In this document: one piece after another, positions 1-7,982 of the stretch
Position numbering within the stretch: the stretch's first letter is position 1
Layout of the letters: each line of letters begins with the position of its first letter
Source: JBBSEX01 sp038239345
Lineage (GTDB): Bacteria > Acidobacteriota > Terriglobia > Bryobacterales > Bryobacteraceae
DNA: 16,765 nt
Assembly: GCA_038239345.1 (NCBI GenBank)
Contig: JBBSEX010000053.1
Span: 1-16,765, forward strand
Direction: 5' to 3'
Program-made: the position numbers and the translations under genes
Notes under the pieces: generated by a model
Databases searched by the model: none
What the model saw: only the letters and a program-made list of their open reading frames with translations
What the model was told of the DNA's origin: nothing

Positions 1-4
1 GAAC

Positions 5-280
5 ATGAACGGCGAAACACCGGAACATAAGTGGAATCGGCTGCAACGTGAATACCAAAAGGGCGTTCAGGCTTCGTACCCCAACCCAGAACGGCGCGGT
101 TGCCTCGAATCAGATGTCCTGCAAGATTTGGCACTGCGTTCCGCTCGACACGAGGATATCGAAGAGGAGCAACATTGGAAGCATGTGATCCACTGTGCGC
201 CGTGCTACCAAGAGTATCTCGATCTGCGGGAGGCGTGTCGGATCGGCGACCAAGCGAAGGTGCATCGCGAATCGCGGTAA
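5..280 (+). CDS. Small zinc-motif (zf-HC2-like) protein, no membrane segment
   Basis: A 91-residue protein with a coherent, charged, soluble composition. Cys33 is followed by His60-x3-Cys64-x2-Cys67, the H-x3-C-x2-C spacing of zf-HC2 (anti-sigma type) zinc motifs. The N-terminal part (KWNRLQREYQ...SYPNPERRGC) resembles a family of short acidobacterial proteins I recall, which usually continue into a transmembrane helix after the zinc motif. Here the frame stops 24 residues after the last Cys, and no hydrophobic helix follows in that frame, so it is either a soluble variant or shortened. The ATG lies four bases inside the window, so no ribosome site can be judged and the gene could begin further upstream. 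No sigma-factor gene is visible next to it. The function is not known; metal-dependent regulation is inference. Confidence 0.6.
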   Translation: MNGETPEHKWNRLQREYQKGVQASYPNPERRGCLESDVLQDLALRSARHEDIEEEQHWKHVIHCAPCYQEYLDLREACRIGDQAKVHRESR

Positions 281-778
281 GTTCAGAAGGATCACTCGAC
301 TGGCAAGCGACCGTGTCGAACGCAGCTAGATTGATGGCGTTACCGCGTGAATTACGCGCTGGCCTTCATCTTCGCAGTCGAGTTTCTATTGCAGCGCCTA
401 CGAGCGCAGTCAACTGGGCCACGATAAGTAGTCCCTCATGGACGATCTGGCGATTCGGAATCGCACTTCACTGACCCAATGTGGCAGGAACTCATTCCCA
501 CGCAAACCTACGCACAGTAATTAAGCCTCGATCACAAAACCCGCAGGCCCGGAATCGTTACCAAGCTTTCGGGGCACCAACATGAGCGGAACTAACCCCA
601 TGGAGAGCCCGATCCGTTAGGCCCGCGCCAGTGGTAAACATAACGCCGTCAGCGAGGATCTATCGCCCTGCCGAGTCTGTCCAATGGGCACGTCTCTTTC
701 TTGGTTGGGTCGGCTGGTCCGTTTCACGGCGTCTACTCGGCTAATTCGCTTTGGGTATACTTTCCCGAAAGGAACTCA
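281..778. other. Long gap without a supportable gene
   Basis: About 500 bases in which I find no convincing coding region. Open frames running through it (for example around 300-474) have no recognisable domain. The only structure noted is a short interrupted palindrome (CGCGT at 344-348, ACGCG at 354-358). The last part carries the likely promoter and ribosome site of the M28 gene. It may hold decayed sequence, but I cannot name a source gene. Confidence 0.5.
756..773 (+). promoter_or_regulatory. Possible -10 box and ribosome site of the first M28 gene
   Basis: TATACT at 756-761 is a good -10 hexamer, with TG and a G-run just upstream; no clear -35 box is seen at the usual distance. The purine run GAAAGGA at 767-773 lies five bases before the ATG at 779. 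Together they favour translation from 779 rather than from the in-frame ATG at 701, which would add 26 residues in front of an otherwise good signal peptide. If the -10 box is used, the untranslated leader is only about ten bases. Confidence 0.4.
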
Positions 779-2365
779 ATGAGATTGATAACCCTGCTGC
801 CTGGAATACTGGCTCTCGTCGCGGGCTACCTGCATGCTGAATCTCCTGACATACGCGGCGAGGGTACGCGGAACTCGCGGGTCATGCAGTATGCCGAAGA
901 GCTGTTGGACGGCATAGGGCCTCGGCTCACCGGCTCGACTAGCCTTGATCGTGCGGTTGATTGGGCAAAGCGGACCCTTGGGACTATCGGTCTCAGTCAA
1001 ATCCACGAGGAAAGCTGGGGCGAGTTTGGAACGGGCTGGCGAGAACGGAGCACCATTATCCGGATAATTGCGCCGGACGAGACCCCACTGCTGGGCCGCG
1101 CCGCGCCTTGGTCGCCATCCACGAAAGGCCCGGTCGCAGGTGAACTTCTCGCGCTACGGGGTTTTTCGAGCGAGAAAGACTTCGAAGCCTGGCGTGGCAA
1201 ACTGCGCGGCAGGATCGTGTTGTTGGGGCGAGCTCCAGCCGCGCCAGTATTTGTGCCAGTGGAGAAGCCGCTGTTTACTCGCCTGACCAAGGAGCAGTTG
1301 TCGGCCTTCGCTGCAAAACCGTTCAAACGGCCTTCTGGACCTGACGAGAACATCCGGTCGCTGGCGGCCGCGAGTTTCGAGATCATGCGCAAGTCCGGAC
1401 AGTTCTTCGCATCCGAGGGTGTGGCCGCGGTGCTGGTGCCCAACGGCAACAATGCTGTCGGCGGGGCGAACGGGGGCGCGATCCACTCCGACACCAACTA
1501 TACGTTTGGTTGGTTTGTTTACAAACCCGCTGAATCACGAAGCCTGCCGCCACTTGCCATCCTGTCCGTCGAACACTACGGCCGTCTCTCCCGTCTCGCC
1601 GCCCGTGGAGTGCCTGTTCGCATCGAGGTGAACATTGATACCGAGTCCTCTGCCGAGCCGAGTCGTGGGTCAAACGTCGTGGCCGAGATTCCGGGGACCG
1701 ACCCGCGCCTTCGGCAACAGATAGTCTTGGTTGGCGCGCATCTCGATAGCTGGCCGGCGGCCCAGGGCGCCACCGATGACGGCGCAGGGGTGCTTATTGC
1801 CATTGAGGCGATGCGAATCCTCCGGGCGCTTGAGGTGAAGCCCCGCCGCACGATTCGGATTGGACTCTGGACTGGCGAGGAGCAGGGTTCCCTCGGATCG
1901 CGCGCCTATGTTCAGGATCATTTGGCGAGAGTCCCGCTTGAGACGAGTACGCTGCCCGATTTCCTGCGGCAACTGTCGGGGCGAGTGACCACCAAGCCGG
2001 ACCACGCCCGTTTGTCCGCCGTGTATACGCTCGACGCGGGAGGCGGCAAGATCCGGGGGATCAGCACGGGTAACCCAGCGACAGTAACTCTATTCCGTGA
2101 GTGGCTCGCCCCACTTAGGGACCTCGGCGTTACGATGGTGGCCGCCCGCTCGGATTGTGGTGGCGATTGCAGCTCGTTCGAGCAAGTCGGCATCCCCACA
2201 CCGTCTTTCAAGCAGGATCCACTCGCTTACGATTCACAGTCTCACCACACGGCGATGGATGTGTTCGAGCAGCTTGTACCGGATGATCTTCGTCAGGCGG
2301 CGATTGTGGTTGCAACGGTGCTTTTGCGCACGGCCGCGCACGACGCGCTGCTGCCGCGCCTCTAG
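779..2365 (+). CDS. Secreted M28-family zinc metallopeptidase
   Basis: A 528-residue exported peptidase, probably a zinc aminopeptidase of family M28. The start at 779 is chosen because it gives a typical signal peptide (MRLITLLPGILALVAGYLHA, cleavage likely after LHA) behind a GAAAGGA ribosome site. The middle region (roughly residues 90-310) is the insert usual in these proteins, in the place of a PA-like domain. The catalytic domain has the full set of metal ligands: His321-x-Asp323 (GAHLDSW), Asp333 (GATDDGAG), Glu367-Glu368 (TGEE; base and ligand), Asp419 (TLDAGGG) and His489/490 (SHHTAMD). It stands alone on the plus strand between the zinc-motif gene and a broken integrase. A paralogue with the same layout lies at 9533-7983. 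The substrate is unknown. Confidence 0.9.
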   Translation: MRLITLLPGILALVAGYLHAESPDIRGEGTRNSRVMQYAEELLDGIGPRLTGSTSLDRAVDWAKRTLGTIGLSQIHEESWGEFGTGWRERSTIIRIIAPDETPLLGRAAPWSPSTKGPVAGELLALRGFSSEKDFEAWRGKLRGRIVLLGRAPAAPVFVPVEKPLFTRLTKEQLSAFAAKPFKRPSGPDENIRSLAAASFEIMRKSGQFFASEGVAAVLVPNGNNAVGGANGGAIHSDTNYTFGWFVYKPAESRSLPPLAILSVEHYGRLSRLAARGVPVRIEVNIDTESSAEPSRGSNVVAEIPGTDPRLRQQIVLVGAHLDSWPAAQGATDDGAGVLIAIEAMRILRALEVKPRRTIRIGLWTGEEQGSLGSRAYVQDHLARVPLETSTLPDFLRQLSGRVTTKPDHARLSAVYTLDAGGGKIRGISTGNPATVTLFREWLAPLRDLGVTMVAARSDCGGDCSSFEQVGIPTPSFKQDPLAYDSQSHHTAMDVFEQLVPDDLRQAAIVVATVLLRTAAHDALLPRL

Positions 2366-2411
2366 AGTCTGCCAGATCCATTCGGCTTTCCTCAACACGG
2401 AACGAGTTCGC

Positions 2412-2432
2412 CGCACTACCATGCGTAGTGCG
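2412..2432 (+). terminator. Hairpin after the M28 gene (possible terminator)
   Basis: A perfect 8-bp stem, CGCACTAC (2412-2419) and GTAGTGCG (2425-2432), with a 5-base loop. It begins 47 bases after the M28 stop and lies beyond the end of the oppositely oriented integrase remnant, so it sits between two converging genes. No T-run follows on either strand, so it is not a classical intrinsic terminator. It could act with Rho, protect the mRNA end, or be a protein site. Confidence 0.4.
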
Positions 2433-2493
2433 TGCGCCCTCTACTCCCGCATAGTCGGCAAGTGGCGGGTTGGTCGGTTCTACAGGCGAGCGG

Positions 2494-3415
2494 CTAATCG
2501 GATTCCAGGCCGAGCGTGTCATTGACAGCGACGCGCAGCTTCTGTTTGCAGCCAAGGTATCGTTCCGTAGTCTGGATCGACACGTGGCCGAGAAGGAACT
2601 GGATCTGATCGAGTTCTCCCCCTGCCTGATGACATAAGCGGGCGCATGTGCGACGCAGATCGTGGGGCGCAAACTTCTCGATTTCAGACCGTCTCGCCGC
2701 GTGTTTGACAATCTCCCAGAGCACCTTGGGCGTCATTCCTTCTCCCCAGATTTGTCCGTAGCGGTTGATCGAGCGAAAAATCCGGCCCTGTGAAATGCCG
2801 CTCGCTGCCGTCCAGGTGTCAACTGCTCGTTTCACCCAGATCGGGATTTGCACCGTTCGAATGTGACCCGCTTGCCTATGAGATCCGCCACCACCCAATG
2901 ATCTTCGCGCAGCTGAATCGATTCGAGATCTAGGCTTAGCAGTTCGCCACGGCGAAAGCCACAACCGATGAGCATGGCGATCATTGCGTGATTTCGCTTT
3001 TCGCGGAGAGACGGGTCGCTTGGGCAAGCTAACAACCGCTTGCCTTGCTCGACGGTGAGCCAATTTCCTAGACGCACTACGATGCGCCGGACTCCTTTTA
3101 CGCGGCGAATGCCCGCCGCAAGCTCTGGGCTTGGCAGTCCGGAGTCCCCGGCTTCGTAGGCAACCCGCCGGACTGCGGCGAGGCGCAGGTTGATGGTTGC
3201 CGAGGCGTACTTCTGCTGTTCCAAATGTGTGCGGTTAAACGCTAGACGCGGTTCAGAACGGTACCAAGCCACGAACTCGTTGATCGCGTGATCGTAGGGC
3301 GCTGCCCGCTTGTGGAGATCAAGCTGTTTAGGACCGCAGTCTTGGCGTATTCGAGATCCGGCAGTGCGAGGACCCGCTTCGGTACCTTTTTCTTTTTGGT
3401 CTTTCGATTCGGCAT
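2494..3415 (-). pseudogene. Tyrosine recombinase (phage/Xer-type integrase), frameshifted
   Basis: Remains of a site-specific recombinase of about 310 residues, reading in three successive frames. The original start is ATG at 3415 (MPNRKTKKKKVPKRVLALPD), ten bases after an AAGGAG site at 3426-3431. A one-base loss near 3297-3301 moves the SAM-like core-binding domain (YDHAINEFVAWY...) into another frame, and a second one-base loss near 2868-2873 moves the C-terminal catalytic part into a third. Comparing with relatives as I remember them, about seven codons also appear to be missing between LAFNRT and HLEQQ (near 3230); a deletion between CGCACA repeats would explain this. The catalytic residues are all still encoded: Arg in CGFRRGELL, Lys in IGK, HDLRRT, GHVS and Tyr in TERYLG (codon 2557-2559). 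The damage therefore looks recent. It lacks the extra patch expected of integron integrases. Confidence 0.85.
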
Positions 3416-3584
3416 TGGCGACGGACTCCTTCACCGTCGCCCTTGAGGATGCTCCCAGAATCATCACTTCACCGTTGATCGAGAAATAGCATTACAAAAG
3501 CTGGCCAGCCGTTGTAGCGCCTCGATTTCGTGAAAGAATGCAACCATAGAAGTCCTCCGAGCGTATTGTTGAAGGCCTGATCTC

Positions 3585-5048
3585 ATGAAAACCAGAACCC
3601 GATGCCTTGCGGCACTCGTCCTTAGCGGCGTTCTCACGGCGGCACCGAATACGCCGATTAGGCGACTGGACGGCACCACGATTTCACCCACTGATATTGA
3701 TGCCACAGTCTCACGTCTCATGGCCGCAGCCGAGGTCACTGGCGTCGGTATAGCAATCTTTCATAACGGGAAAGTCGCATACCTCAAAGCGTATGGCCTT
3801 CGTGACGCGGAGAAAAAATTGCTTTTGACTGCGGACTCGATTATGGCTGGAGCCTCACTCACCAAAGCGGCATTCAGCTATCTGGTTATGCAAATGGTGG
3901 CAAGCAAAGCCATTGATCTCGACAAGCCGCTCCAACAATATATGCCGAAGCCAATCCCAGACTACGACGACTACCAGGATCTCCGAACGGATCAACGATA
4001 CAAGAAACTTACGGCCCCGATGTTGCTCAGCCACACCGGCGGTTTCCCAAATTCCCGTTTTCAGAATCCAGATCACAAGTTGAATATCAACTTTGAGCCG
4101 GGATCGAGGTACGCGTATTCGGGCGAAGGGATACAGCTACTTCAGCTTGCCGTTGAATCCCTAAGCAAAAAGCCGCTTAAGGAACTCATGCAAGAGCGGG
4201 TGTTCGGACCGCTTGACATGTCTCGCACCAGCATGGTTTCCGAGCAGCGGTTCGAGAACGACTATGCGAATGGTTACGACGAGTGGGGGCGCTCACTGGG
4301 CCATGAGCAACGACAAACCGCCGCCGCTGCCGGTTCAATGCAGACCACGCTACGCGATTTCGCTCGATTCTTGCAAGCAGTCATCCTCCCCGAGGGTTTG
4401 CCGAAGCATGTACGGGAGCTGATGCTGACCCCGCAGATCGAGATATCTTCCAAGCAGCAATTTCCAACGCTCGCGACGGCCACGACGGAAGAGAACAGGG
4501 GTATTCGCTTGGGCTACGGGCTGGGTTGGGGTCTGTATTGGAGCCCGTATGGAAAAGCGTTCTTCAAAGAAGGACACGCTGACGGCTTCCGCAACTACGC
4601 AGTTGAGTTTGACAAACCCAAAGATGGCATCTTGATCATGACCAACAGTTCCAACGGTGAAGGAATTTTCAAAGAATTGATGGAAACATTGCTTCGGAAT
4701 ACGTTCACACCGATCGAGTGGGAAGGGTTCACCCCCTACGGCGAGTTGCCGCCGCGCAAGCCGTTGCCCAAACACACAGAGGTTGAGCTGGAATCCAGTC
4801 TCCTCGATCGGTTGGTAGGCCGGTACGAGGTGCGTGGTGCCGCGCTGAAAGTTTCCCGTCAAGGCGGGCACTTGCTGTTGCAAGAAAATCAGGAGAAGCC
4901 GGGTGAAATATTTCCCGAGGCCGAGTTGCGCTTTTTCAGCAAAAGCTCGGATGATGTGGTGAGCTTTGAACTTAGTGGCGAGGGCCGGGTCACCCAACTG
5001 GTTATTCATACAGGCGGACAAAGAATTCCCGTGAAGCGGACCAACTGA
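3585..5048 (+). CDS. Secreted serine hydrolase, beta-lactamase (class C/PBP4*) family
   Basis: A 487-residue exported protein of the Pfam Beta-lactamase (PF00144) fold. The N-terminus MKTRTRCLAALVLSGVLTAA is a signal peptide. The nucleophile motif is Ser91-Leu-Thr-Lys94 (AGASLTKAAF), the second motif is Tyr178-Ser-Gly (YAYSGEG, where relatives usually have YSN), and the third is His331 in HADG, matching the HxG that replaces KTG in many esterase or peptidase members. Residues from about 405 to the end form a small C-terminal beta-rich domain (LVGRYEVRG...), like the lipocalin-type domains often appended in this family. Reactions in the family range from D-amino peptide hydrolysis to ester hydrolysis; true beta-lactamase activity is not implied. 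A dispersed repeat follows 49 bases after the stop. The ribosome site (GAAGG) is weak. Confidence 0.88.
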   Translation: MKTRTRCLAALVLSGVLTAAPNTPIRRLDGTTISPTDIDATVSRLMAAAEVTGVGIAIFHNGKVAYLKAYGLRDAEKKLLLTADSIMAGASLTKAAFSYLVMQMVASKAIDLDKPLQQYMPKPIPDYDDYQDLRTDQRYKKLTAPMLLSHTGGFPNSRFQNPDHKLNINFEPGSRYAYSGEGIQLLQLAVESLSKKPLKELMQERVFGPLDMSRTSMVSEQRFENDYANGYDEWGRSLGHEQRQTAAAAGSMQTTLRDFARFLQAVILPEGLPKHVRELMLTPQIEISSKQQFPTLATATTEENRGIRLGYGLGWGLYWSPYGKAFFKEGHADGFRNYAVEFDKPKDGILIMTNSSNGEGIFKELMETLLRNTFTPIEWEGFTPYGELPPRKPLPKHTEVELESSLLDRLVGRYEVRGAALKVSRQGGHLLLQENQEKPGEIFPEAELRFFSKSSDDVVSFELSGEGRVTQLVIHTGGQRIPVKRTN

Positions 5049-5097
5049 CTGCAAAACCGCAGTGGAAACATGCCTTTCGCCGTATTACTCCCGTCCT

Positions 5098-5151
5098 GGT
5101 CGGCTTTCGTAGAGTCAGGCGGCAGGCATTATCAGATCTATGCTTCGCCGT
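5098..5151 (+). repeat. Dispersed intergenic repeat, copy R1
   Basis: Contains GGTCGGC, CGTAGAGTCAGGCG and, after a variable centre, AGATCTATGCTTCGCCGT. The 5' GTAGA can pair with the 3' TCTAT (one G-T pair), and the outer CGGC with GCCG. It lies between the class C-type hydrolase and the class A beta-lactamase gene. The 5' arm is closest to copy R2 on the other side of the class A gene. Confidence 0.8.
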
Positions 5152-5247
5152 TTTTGGCGGTCTATATTAAGCGATCATGAGATGGGGTGTAGCCAGCCGG
5201 CTTCCCGTAGCGAACCGCGTTCCGGAAGATTGCGAGAGAGGTTGTGA

Positions 5248-6240
5248 ATGGGAGCCGTGATGAAGCTTACTCGGCGACAGTGTCTGTTTGCGCTCGGAAG
5301 TGGCATTTCAGTGGCGGCAGACAGGAGCTTATTTGAAGAATGGCGGCGCATCGCAGTCGTAACAGACGGCACTGTTGGAGTTGCTGCTTTGCACCTCATG
5401 TCTGGACGACTCTTCAGCCTCAATGGCGACGAACGCTTCCCGTTAGCCAGCGTATGCAAACTTCCCATCGCGATGAACATCCTCGCCCTGGTGGATGAGG
5501 GAAAGCTAGCTCTAGATCAGGAGGTGGAAGTGCTCCCGCGAGACGTGGTGTCGAGCGTAAGCAACATAGCCACACGATGGACCGCTGTCCGCCGTTTTCC
5601 TCTGGACGAGATGATCGAGTTGATGGTGGCGCGAAGCGACAATACCGCCGTCGAAACTCTGTTCCGGATTGGCGGCCAGGGTCCGGCGATGGCGGCCCGA
5701 TTCCGTGAGTGGAAGGTCGATGGCGTTCGCGTCGATCGAAGCGAACGCCAATGCGCGCTCGATCGCAACGGAGTGGAGCATTACCCTCCGCCATCTGAAT
5801 GGACTGACGGGCTGATCAGCGCGCTCATAACCAAGTCGACGCCGGCCATGCGATATCGCGCGACCCTGCGCTATTTGGCCGATCCGCGCGATACTGGCAC
5901 GCCGAACGGAACGGTCCAGTTGCTCGCACGGTTATTTCGTGGAGAGCTACTTTCCCGGTCGTCAACGGGCCGCTTGATCGAGAATCTGAAAGCCACCACA
6001 ACGTTCCCCACGCGCCTGAAAGGACTCCTGCCACCTGGCACAATAGTGGCGCACAAGACCGGCTCGACCGGTACAGTGAAAGGCCTAACTGCCGCGACGA
6101 ATGATAGTGGGGTGATCTTTCTGCCGAATGGCGGTCAACTCGCCATTGCGGTGTATGTCAAAGCGAGCACGAAGGCTGACGCGGTGAGGGACCGCGTTGT
6201 CGCGCGTATTGCACGTGCGACCTTTGATTTTAGAGGATAG
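5248..6240 (+). CDS. Class A beta-lactamase homologue with Tat signal
   Basis: A 330-residue serine beta-lactamase-type protein. Two starts are possible: ATG 5248 (AGAGAGG at 5235-5241) and ATG 5260 (GGAG at 5251-5254, five bases away); the second begins directly with MKLTRRQCLF, a twin-arginine export signal. Counting from 5248, the motifs are Ser68-Val-Cys-Lys71 (SxxK), Ser130-Asp-Asn132 (SDN), Arg164-Ser-Glu166 (omega loop, general base) and Lys270-Thr-Gly (KTG). The omega loop reads RSERQCA, so Glu166 is present but the usual Leu-Asn at 169-170 is Cys-Ala. About 35 extra residues before KTG set it apart from TEM-type enzymes. All catalytic residues are present, so penicillin hydrolysis is plausible but unproven. 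It is a single-gene unit with repeats R1 and R2 on its two sides. Confidence 0.88.
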   Translation: MGAVMKLTRRQCLFALGSGISVAADRSLFEEWRRIAVVTDGTVGVAALHLMSGRLFSLNGDERFPLASVCKLPIAMNILALVDEGKLALDQEVEVLPRDVVSSVSNIATRWTAVRRFPLDEMIELMVARSDNTAVETLFRIGGQGPAMAARFREWKVDGVRVDRSERQCALDRNGVEHYPPPSEWTDGLISALITKSTPAMRYRATLRYLADPRDTGTPNGTVQLLARLFRGELLSRSSTGRLIENLKATTTFPTRLKGLLPPGTIVAHKTGSTGTVKGLTAATNDSGVIFLPNGGQLAIAVYVKASTKADAVRDRVVARIARATFDFRG

Positions 6241-6246
6241 GTCGTC

Positions 6247-6274
6247 CTGATCGATAGCCGCTGATCGACAGCCG
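6247..6274. repeat. Two-unit 14-bp tandem repeat
   Basis: CTGATCGATAGCCG (6247-6260) is followed directly by CTGATCGACAGCCG (6261-6274), one mismatch, and then by the partial unit CTGAGCGG. It begins seven bases after the beta-lactamase stop codon. Confidence 0.7.
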
Positions 6275-6283
6275 CTGAGCGGC
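6271..6283 (+). terminator. Short GC hairpin after the beta-lactamase gene
   Basis: GCCGC (6271-6275) and GCGGC (6279-6283) form a 5-bp stem with a TGA loop, 30 bases after the stop codon. No T-run follows, so a terminator role is only possible. Confidence 0.25.
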
Positions 6284-6363
6284 ACCGATTCCCCATGCCC
6301 GACGGCCATTCGGCGAATGAGTATAATGAGGTCTCGCCCGGTTCGGAGCGGATTCCCCGCATG

Positions 6364-6419
6364 TAGTCGCCTTACGTAGAGTCAGCCGCGCCCGAAGCGC
6401 AAGATCTATGCTTCGCCGT
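6364..6419 (+). repeat. Dispersed intergenic repeat, copy R2
   Basis: Contains TAGTCGCC, ACGTAGAGTCAGCCG and AGATCTATGCTTCGCCGT followed by CACA. The 18-base 3' core is identical to that of R1, and GTAGAGTCAG is shared with R1 alone. The outer CGGC/GCCG pairing seen in R1 and R4 is lost here, while the GTAGA/TCTAT pairing is kept. Confidence 0.8.
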
Positions 6420-6544
6420 CACACCCGGGGCAGCGCTTAGCTTCGCCCTTGCGAAAACTCGACCAAGCATCGGGAATAGCTGAACGTTTACGGAGCGTGT
6501 CTTCGCATCTGATGAAGGTAAGCATACATCGAACGACCGAATCG

Positions 6545-6997
6545 CTATCGCTCAGATCGCGACCACCACCACAGCACTATTGAGACCGGCAACGTTACAG
6601 CGCACAAAGCGAGGAGGCCGCTCTTAAGTGTCGCAGAGTAAATGGATAACTGGGGAGGCTGCCACAGCAACAACATCATGGCTACCACCATCCACGTTGC
6701 CCACGAGAGTCTTCGCATCCAAACGATCGGCAGAGCGGCCCGTTGTCTTCTTTCCCGGCGCAGTCGTAGATTGATTCGCCACCAAATGGAAGATGCAGAA
6801 GGCAAAGGCTCTTCCAAGTCGCACGTGACCAATTCCCGCAGGCTTTGGGCAGTTTGGAATATTTCCATGCATATCCGGCATGTTTCCACATGCCCCCGGA
6901 GGTCAAAGGGCAGCATTCCTCGCCGGACTGCCTCTGTCACCATTAACTCTTGAACGCAGGCGGGATTGTGTTCGCCCCCGCGCATCCTAGTCGCCAT
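6545..6997 (-). CDS. zf-HC2-type membrane anti-sigma factor
   Basis: A 150-residue protein with an N-terminal zinc motif (Cys14, then His36-x3-Cys40-x2-Cys43) and two hydrophobic helices near residues 95-113 (WATWMVVAMMLLLW) and 126-145 (LLALCAVTLPVSIVLWWW). This is the layout of anti-sigma factors that hold an ECF sigma factor through a zinc-binding domain and sense a signal at the membrane. Its start codon at 6997 overlaps the end of the ECF sigma gene by 11 bases, so the two are translationally coupled and are almost certainly partners. An in-frame ATG at residue 5 is an alternative start. It is the last gene of the four-gene operon starting at 9533. Confidence 0.85.
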   Translation of the reverse strand: MATRMRGGEHNPACVQELMVTEAVRRGMLPFDLRGHVETCRICMEIFQTAQSLRELVTCDLEEPLPSASSIWWRINLRLRRERRQRAALPIVWMRRLSWATWMVVAMMLLLWQPPQLSIYSATLKSGLLALCAVTLPVSIVLWWWSRSER

Positions 6998-7469
6998 AAC
7001 CTCTCCGCTTCAAGAGATCAGAAAGCTTGCGTCTGGCGCGAGCCAGCATGGGCCGAATGCTGGTCGCCTTCGAAAACACAAGCGAGGCGATTTCCTCGTG
7101 GCTGTAGCCCTCCACATAGGCCATCCATAGCAGTTCACGCTCTTTTGGCTTGAGCCGGACAAACGCTCGTTTCACGTCCTCGACTTCTTCGAAAAGCTGA
7201 TGGCTGCCACCAAAGCTCTTCTCCTCAGGCAACTGTTCGAGTCGTCGGGACCGTCGATGGTCACGAACCAGGTTTGTGGCGATTCGGTACAAGTAATTCT
7301 TGCGATGGATTACGTCCATACTTGCCGGGAGATCCGCCTTTAGGAAACGAAAATAGCTATCTTGCATAAGATCGTCCACGAGCGCCCGATCAGACACTAA
7401 GGATCTCAGGTAAGCGCGCAAATTGCGGGATGTCTGTTCGTAAAATCTACGGAATAGTTCCTCGTCCAT
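6987..7469 (-). CDS. ECF-family RNA polymerase sigma factor
   Basis: A 160-residue sigma factor. Region 2 (about residues 8-72) includes VDDLMQDSYFRFLK and the helix NYLYRIATNLVRDHRR. Region 4 (about 105-155) has LKPKERELLWMAYVEGYSHE followed by the recognition helix SIRPMLARARRKL. No region 3 or other extra domain is present, as expected for the ECF group. No clear ribosome site precedes the ATG, and the gap to the upstream 154-residue gene is 38 bases, so coupling or a weak site is likely. The anti-sigma gene follows with an 11-base overlap. The regulon is unknown; the usual expectation for this arrangement is that the sigma factor controls its own operon, including the M28 peptidase. Confidence 0.92.
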   Translation of the reverse strand: MDEELFRRFYEQTSRNLRAYLRSLVSDRALVDDLMQDSYFRFLKADLPASMDVIHRKNYLYRIATNLVRDHRRSRRLEQLPEEKSFGGSHQLFEEVEDVKRAFVRLKPKERELLWMAYVEGYSHEEIASLVFSKATSIRPMLARARRKLSDLLKRRGYGD

Positions 7470-7507
7470 CGGAGCAGTTGGAATTGCATGTCAAACAAGT
7501 TGTCCCG

Positions 7508-7972
7508 TTATGGCGCAGAGCGTTCATTGTTAGCCCGAACGCCCCAAGCCCTGCAAATACGATGCGAGATCGCGGCAGAGACAAGGAATCCGATACCTAA
7601 AGCGAGAGCGGGCACTCCGATGAGCAGCACAGCATTGCGAATGTAAGGGTCGTCCTGGCTGGCTCTGATCGCGAGAAATGAGGCTCCGAGGAGCAGGAGC
7701 ACCACCCCAAGCTGGACAGCATTCAATATGCGCATAAGAGAATCCCTCGTGTCGAGTTCAACTGCTTCGAAGAACCGCCGGCCAGCGGCCCCTTCGAGAA
7801 ACACGCTGAGCTCACGCGAGTCCGCAAACCTGTCGAGGAGCTTCGAATGAACTTCAGTAATGCGTTTGGTCGCGTGGCTGCGCCGAATATTTGTGGCGAT
7901 CACCCATATCGCCCAACCAAGAACGCAGGCGGAGGTCGAGACCACGATCGCAATGACGGAATTGTCGGACAT
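7508..7972 (-). CDS. Three-helix membrane protein of unknown function
   Basis: A 154-residue protein with one N-terminal hydrophobic segment (residues 5-27, VIAIVVSTSACVLGWAIWVI), a polar stretch of about 55 residues rich in helix formers (HSKLLDRFADSRELSVFLEG), and two C-terminal segments (about 85-105 and 115-138). The Shine-Dalgarno GAGGAG (7979-7984) lies seven bases before the ATG and overlaps the TGA of the upstream M28 gene, so it is translated in step with that gene. Proteins with this layout are familiar to me beside ECF sigma genes in Acidobacteria, but I know no function. Membrane sensing within the ECF circuit is inference from position only. Confidence 0.75.
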   Translation of the reverse strand: MSDNSVIAIVVSTSACVLGWAIWVIATNIRRSHATKRITEVHSKLLDRFADSRELSVFLEGAAGRRFFEAVELDTRDSLMRILNAVQLGVVLLLLGASFLAIRASQDDPYIRNAVLLIGVPALALGIGFLVSAAISHRICRAWGVRANNERSAP

Positions 7973-7982
7973 CTACGTCTCC

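Larger units (their letters stand above)
6241..6544. other. Convergent intergenic region with repeats
   Basis: This gap lies between the class A beta-lactamase gene (+) and the end of the anti-sigma gene (-). It holds a 14-bp tandem repeat, a short GC hairpin and repeat copy R2. I see no coding region in it. Confidence 0.6.

Noticed and set aside
344..358. Interrupted palindrome CGCGT-5-ACGCG in the first gap
   Set aside because: Short, GC-rich and not placed at any gene start; likely by chance.
2453..2475. A possible seventh repeat copy at the end of the integrase remnant (AGTCGGCAAGTG, as in R3)
   Set aside because: Only 12 bases match; the GTAGAG core and the 3' core are absent, so chance similarity cannot be excluded. 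It does lie at a module boundary, so it should be included in any profile search.
2208..2711. A 167-codon minus-strand frame overlapping the M28 gene end and the integrase end
   Set aside because: It overlaps conserved catalytic parts of two recognised genes in other frames and has no domain of its own.
5048..5063. Small hairpin (ACTGC/GCAGT) right after the class C hydrolase stop
   Set aside because: Only five base pairs, no T-run; too weak to call a terminator.
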